Shown piece after piece: positions 62,944 through 64,000 of a DNA stretch of 64,000 nucleotides. A program made the position numbers and the translations under genes. Source of the DNA: Gammaproteobacteria bacterium (GTDB lineage: Bacteria; Pseudomonadota; Gammaproteobacteria; DRLM01); NCBI GenBank assembly GCA_023266095.1, contig JAHFRV010000006.1:31527-95526 (forward strand), written 5' to 3'. The notes below the pieces were generated by a model. That model searched no databases, was not told where the DNA came from, and saw nothing but the letters and a program-made list of their open reading frames with translations. Position 1 is the stretch's first letter; each line of letters begins with the position of its first letter.

Positions 62944-63867
62944 ATGAAGCTACAACAATTACGCTTCGTACGGGAGGTGGTTCGCAGTGGTTTCAACGTC
63001 TCCATCGCCGCCGAGACGCTCCATACCGCTCAGCCTGGGGTGAGCAATCAAATCCAACTACTGGAGCAGGAGTTGGGTGTGCAAATTTTTGAGCGCAAAG
63101 GTAAACGTCTGACCGGCTTGACCCGGCCGGGTCAGGTGATCGTCGAGATGATTGAGCGGATGCTGCGAGAGTCGGAGAACATCAAGCGCGCGGGGGAGGA
63201 ATTTTCGGGTGAGGGCAGTGGCGCTTTGTCGATCGCCACCACCCATACCCAGGCACGTTATGCGCTGCCACCGGTGATTAAACGTTTCACTGAGCGCTTT
63301 CCCGCGGTGCGGCTGGATATTCATCAGGGTAATCCGACCCAGGTCTCCGAGATGGCGGTGGCGGGGGTAGTGGATGTCGCCATCGCCACCGAAGCGATCG
63401 ACTTGTTTCCCCAGCTGGTGATGTTGCCCTGTTACGAGTGGAATCGCTGCGTGATCGCACCGCCCGGCCACCCGATATTAAAGGAACAGCCGCTCGGTTT
63501 GGAGGCTGTGGCTCAATATCCCATCGTCACATATGATTTCGCCTTCGCGGGACGTTCCAAGATCAACAAGGCCTTCGAGGCCAACGGTCTGCAGCCCAAT
63601 GTGGTGTTGACCGCCATCGACTCCGACGTGATCAAGACCTATGTTGAACTGGGTTTGGGGATCGGGGTGCTGGCGAAGATGGCCTTTGATCCGGAGCGTG
63701 ACCGCAATCTGCGCATGCTCGATGCCGCCCACCTCTTCGAGCCCAGCACTACCCGTATCGGGATACGCCGCGGCGCCTACCTGCGCGGTTATGTGTATAC
63801 CTTCATTGAACTGTTTGCCCCCCATCTTGACCGCACCGCCGTGGCGGCGGCCATGGCCGAGAGCTGA
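62944..63867 (+). CDS. cysB: LysR-type regulator CysB/Cbl
   Basis: 307 residues. The winged-helix DNA-binding domain fills residues about 1-60 (KLQQLRFVREVVRSGFNVS, then TAQPGVSNQIQLLEQELGV), followed by a sensor domain with the ligand loop ATTHTQARYALP. CysB activates sulfur assimilation genes with N-acetylserine or O-acetylserine. It is divergent from the exporter gene; about 150 bases of AT-rich DNA separate them and should hold the promoters and CysB sites. CysB and Cbl cannot be separated by eye, but a lone copy next to cysI and cysH favours CysB. Confidence 0.93.
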   Translation: MKLQQLRFVREVVRSGFNVSIAAETLHTAQPGVSNQIQLLEQELGVQIFERKGKRLTGLTRPGQVIVEMIERMLRESENIKRAGEEFSGEGSGALSIATTHTQARYALPPVIKRFTERFPAVRLDIHQGNPTQVSEMAVAGVVDVAIATEAIDLFPQLVMLPCYEWNRCVIAPPGHPILKEQPLGLEAVAQYPIVTYDFAFAGRSKINKAFEANGLQPNVVLTAIDSDVIKTYVELGLGIGVLAKMAFDPERDRNLRMLDAAHLFEPSTTRIGIRRGAYLRGYVYTFIELFAPHLDRTAVAAAMAES

Positions 63868-63882
63868 CGCGGCTCGCGCACT

Positions 63883-64000
63883 AGGGCCTGTTGACGTTTC
63901 ACATGGGCAGCCATAGAAATCCGCAGGCTAGAGCGACCATGCTCTGGTAGTTTCTCTTCAATTTGTCATACCTTGTCGCGATCGACCGAAAGTGCTTGAG
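63883..64000 (-). mobile_element. Right end of an IS5-like insertion sequence (cut by window edge)
   Basis: The terminal inverted-repeat candidate AGGGCCTGTTGACGTTT begins at about 63883, after a CTAG sequence that could be part of the target duplication. The element continues beyond the window. The terminal repeat and the transposase tail that lies directly inside it fit the IS5 family, IS427-like group. The insertion point is about 15 bases after the cysB stop, so it does not break cysB. Confidence 0.75.
63899..64000 (-). CDS. IS5-family transposase, C-terminal 33 residues
   Basis: Minus-strand frame ending at the stop 63899-63901. The tail LKHFRSIATRYDKLKRN continues to YQSMVALACGFLWLPM before the stop. 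The 'HFRSIATRYDKLKRNY' pattern is the conserved C-terminus of IS5-family DDE transposases (the E of the DDE triad and the Y-(2)-R-(3)-E region lie outside). The rest of the protein is beyond the window. Confidence 0.8.
   Translation of the reverse strand, partial: LKHFRSIATRYDKLKRNYQSMVALACGFLWLPM

Overview
The window is 64 kb of GC-rich, gene-dense chromosome from a gammaproteobacterium. The placement rests on the zapB-zapA-6S RNA-fau gene order, the ygfB-pepP-ubiH-ubiI operon, a CysB regulator and a tandem glycine riboswitch. A phosphoribulokinase implies the Calvin cycle. With a complete [NiFe] hydrogenase locus and an APS-type assimilatory sulfate reduction cluster, the picture is of a facultative or obligate chemolithoautotroph, possibly a sulfur oxidiser. 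The exact genus cannot be read from the sequence. No tRNA, rRNA or CRISPR array was seen.

Layout. 1-5.3 kb: a type III restriction-modification locus (3' end of mod, an AlbA_2/RecG-like ATP-binding protein between mod and res, complete res). 5.5-16.0 kb: a hydrogen module made of two divergent operons, hypCABDFE on the minus strand and a group 3b-type hydrogenase hydBGDA on the plus strand. The large subunit is fused in frame to a complete maturation-endopeptidase domain, the most unusual object in the window. 16-27.5 kb: housekeeping genes (DUF2905, rpiA, ilvA, a lysine-repeat histone H1-like protein, EVE protein, fau, 6S RNA, zapA, zapB, ygfB, pepP, ubiH, ubiI, a Na+/H+ antiporter). 27.6-30.3 kb: a Fur box followed by an Fe3+ ABC binding protein and permease, with no ATPase gene beside them. 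30.4-37.1 kb: a glycine-riboswitch-controlled operon lipA-gcvT-gcvH-gcvPA-tpx-gcvPB followed by dgkA, with two inverted-repeat elements inserted between its genes. 37.4-45.9 kb: a PfkB sugar/nucleoside kinase, a membrane GGDEF-EAL protein, an MFS transporter, YajQ, a periplasmic kelch protein and a YyaL-type thioredoxin-domain protein.

46.0-54.8 kb: an eight-gene minus-strand operon encoding an ExbB/ExbD/TonB-like energised motor (one ExbB, two ExbD, one AgmX/PglI-type TonB-like protein), two TPR proteins (one of 1535 residues), and two small exported proteins. It resembles the motor part of the myxobacterial gliding/Glt machinery and is the best candidate here for a little-described multi-protein envelope system. 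55.1-58.6 kb: TlpA-like thioredoxin, PAP2 phosphatase, strong tandem hairpins, phosphoribulokinase, and a DUF2846-like lipoprotein. 58.8-63.9 kb: sulfur assimilation (APS reductase, a sulfite reductase carrying a C-terminal TusA domain, a TauE/SafE exporter, a divergent cysB). The window ends inside an IS5-like insertion sequence.

How the genes fit together. HypA-F make and insert the Ni-Fe(CN)2CO site of the hydrogenase, and the fused protease domain probably removes its own C-terminal extension once nickel is in place. Hydrogenase-derived NAD(P)H could support the Calvin cycle implied by prk. LipA supplies lipoyl groups to GcvH, and the whole glycine cleavage set sits behind a glycine sensor. 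CysB, APS reductase and siroheme sulfite reductase form one sulfate-to-sulfide route.
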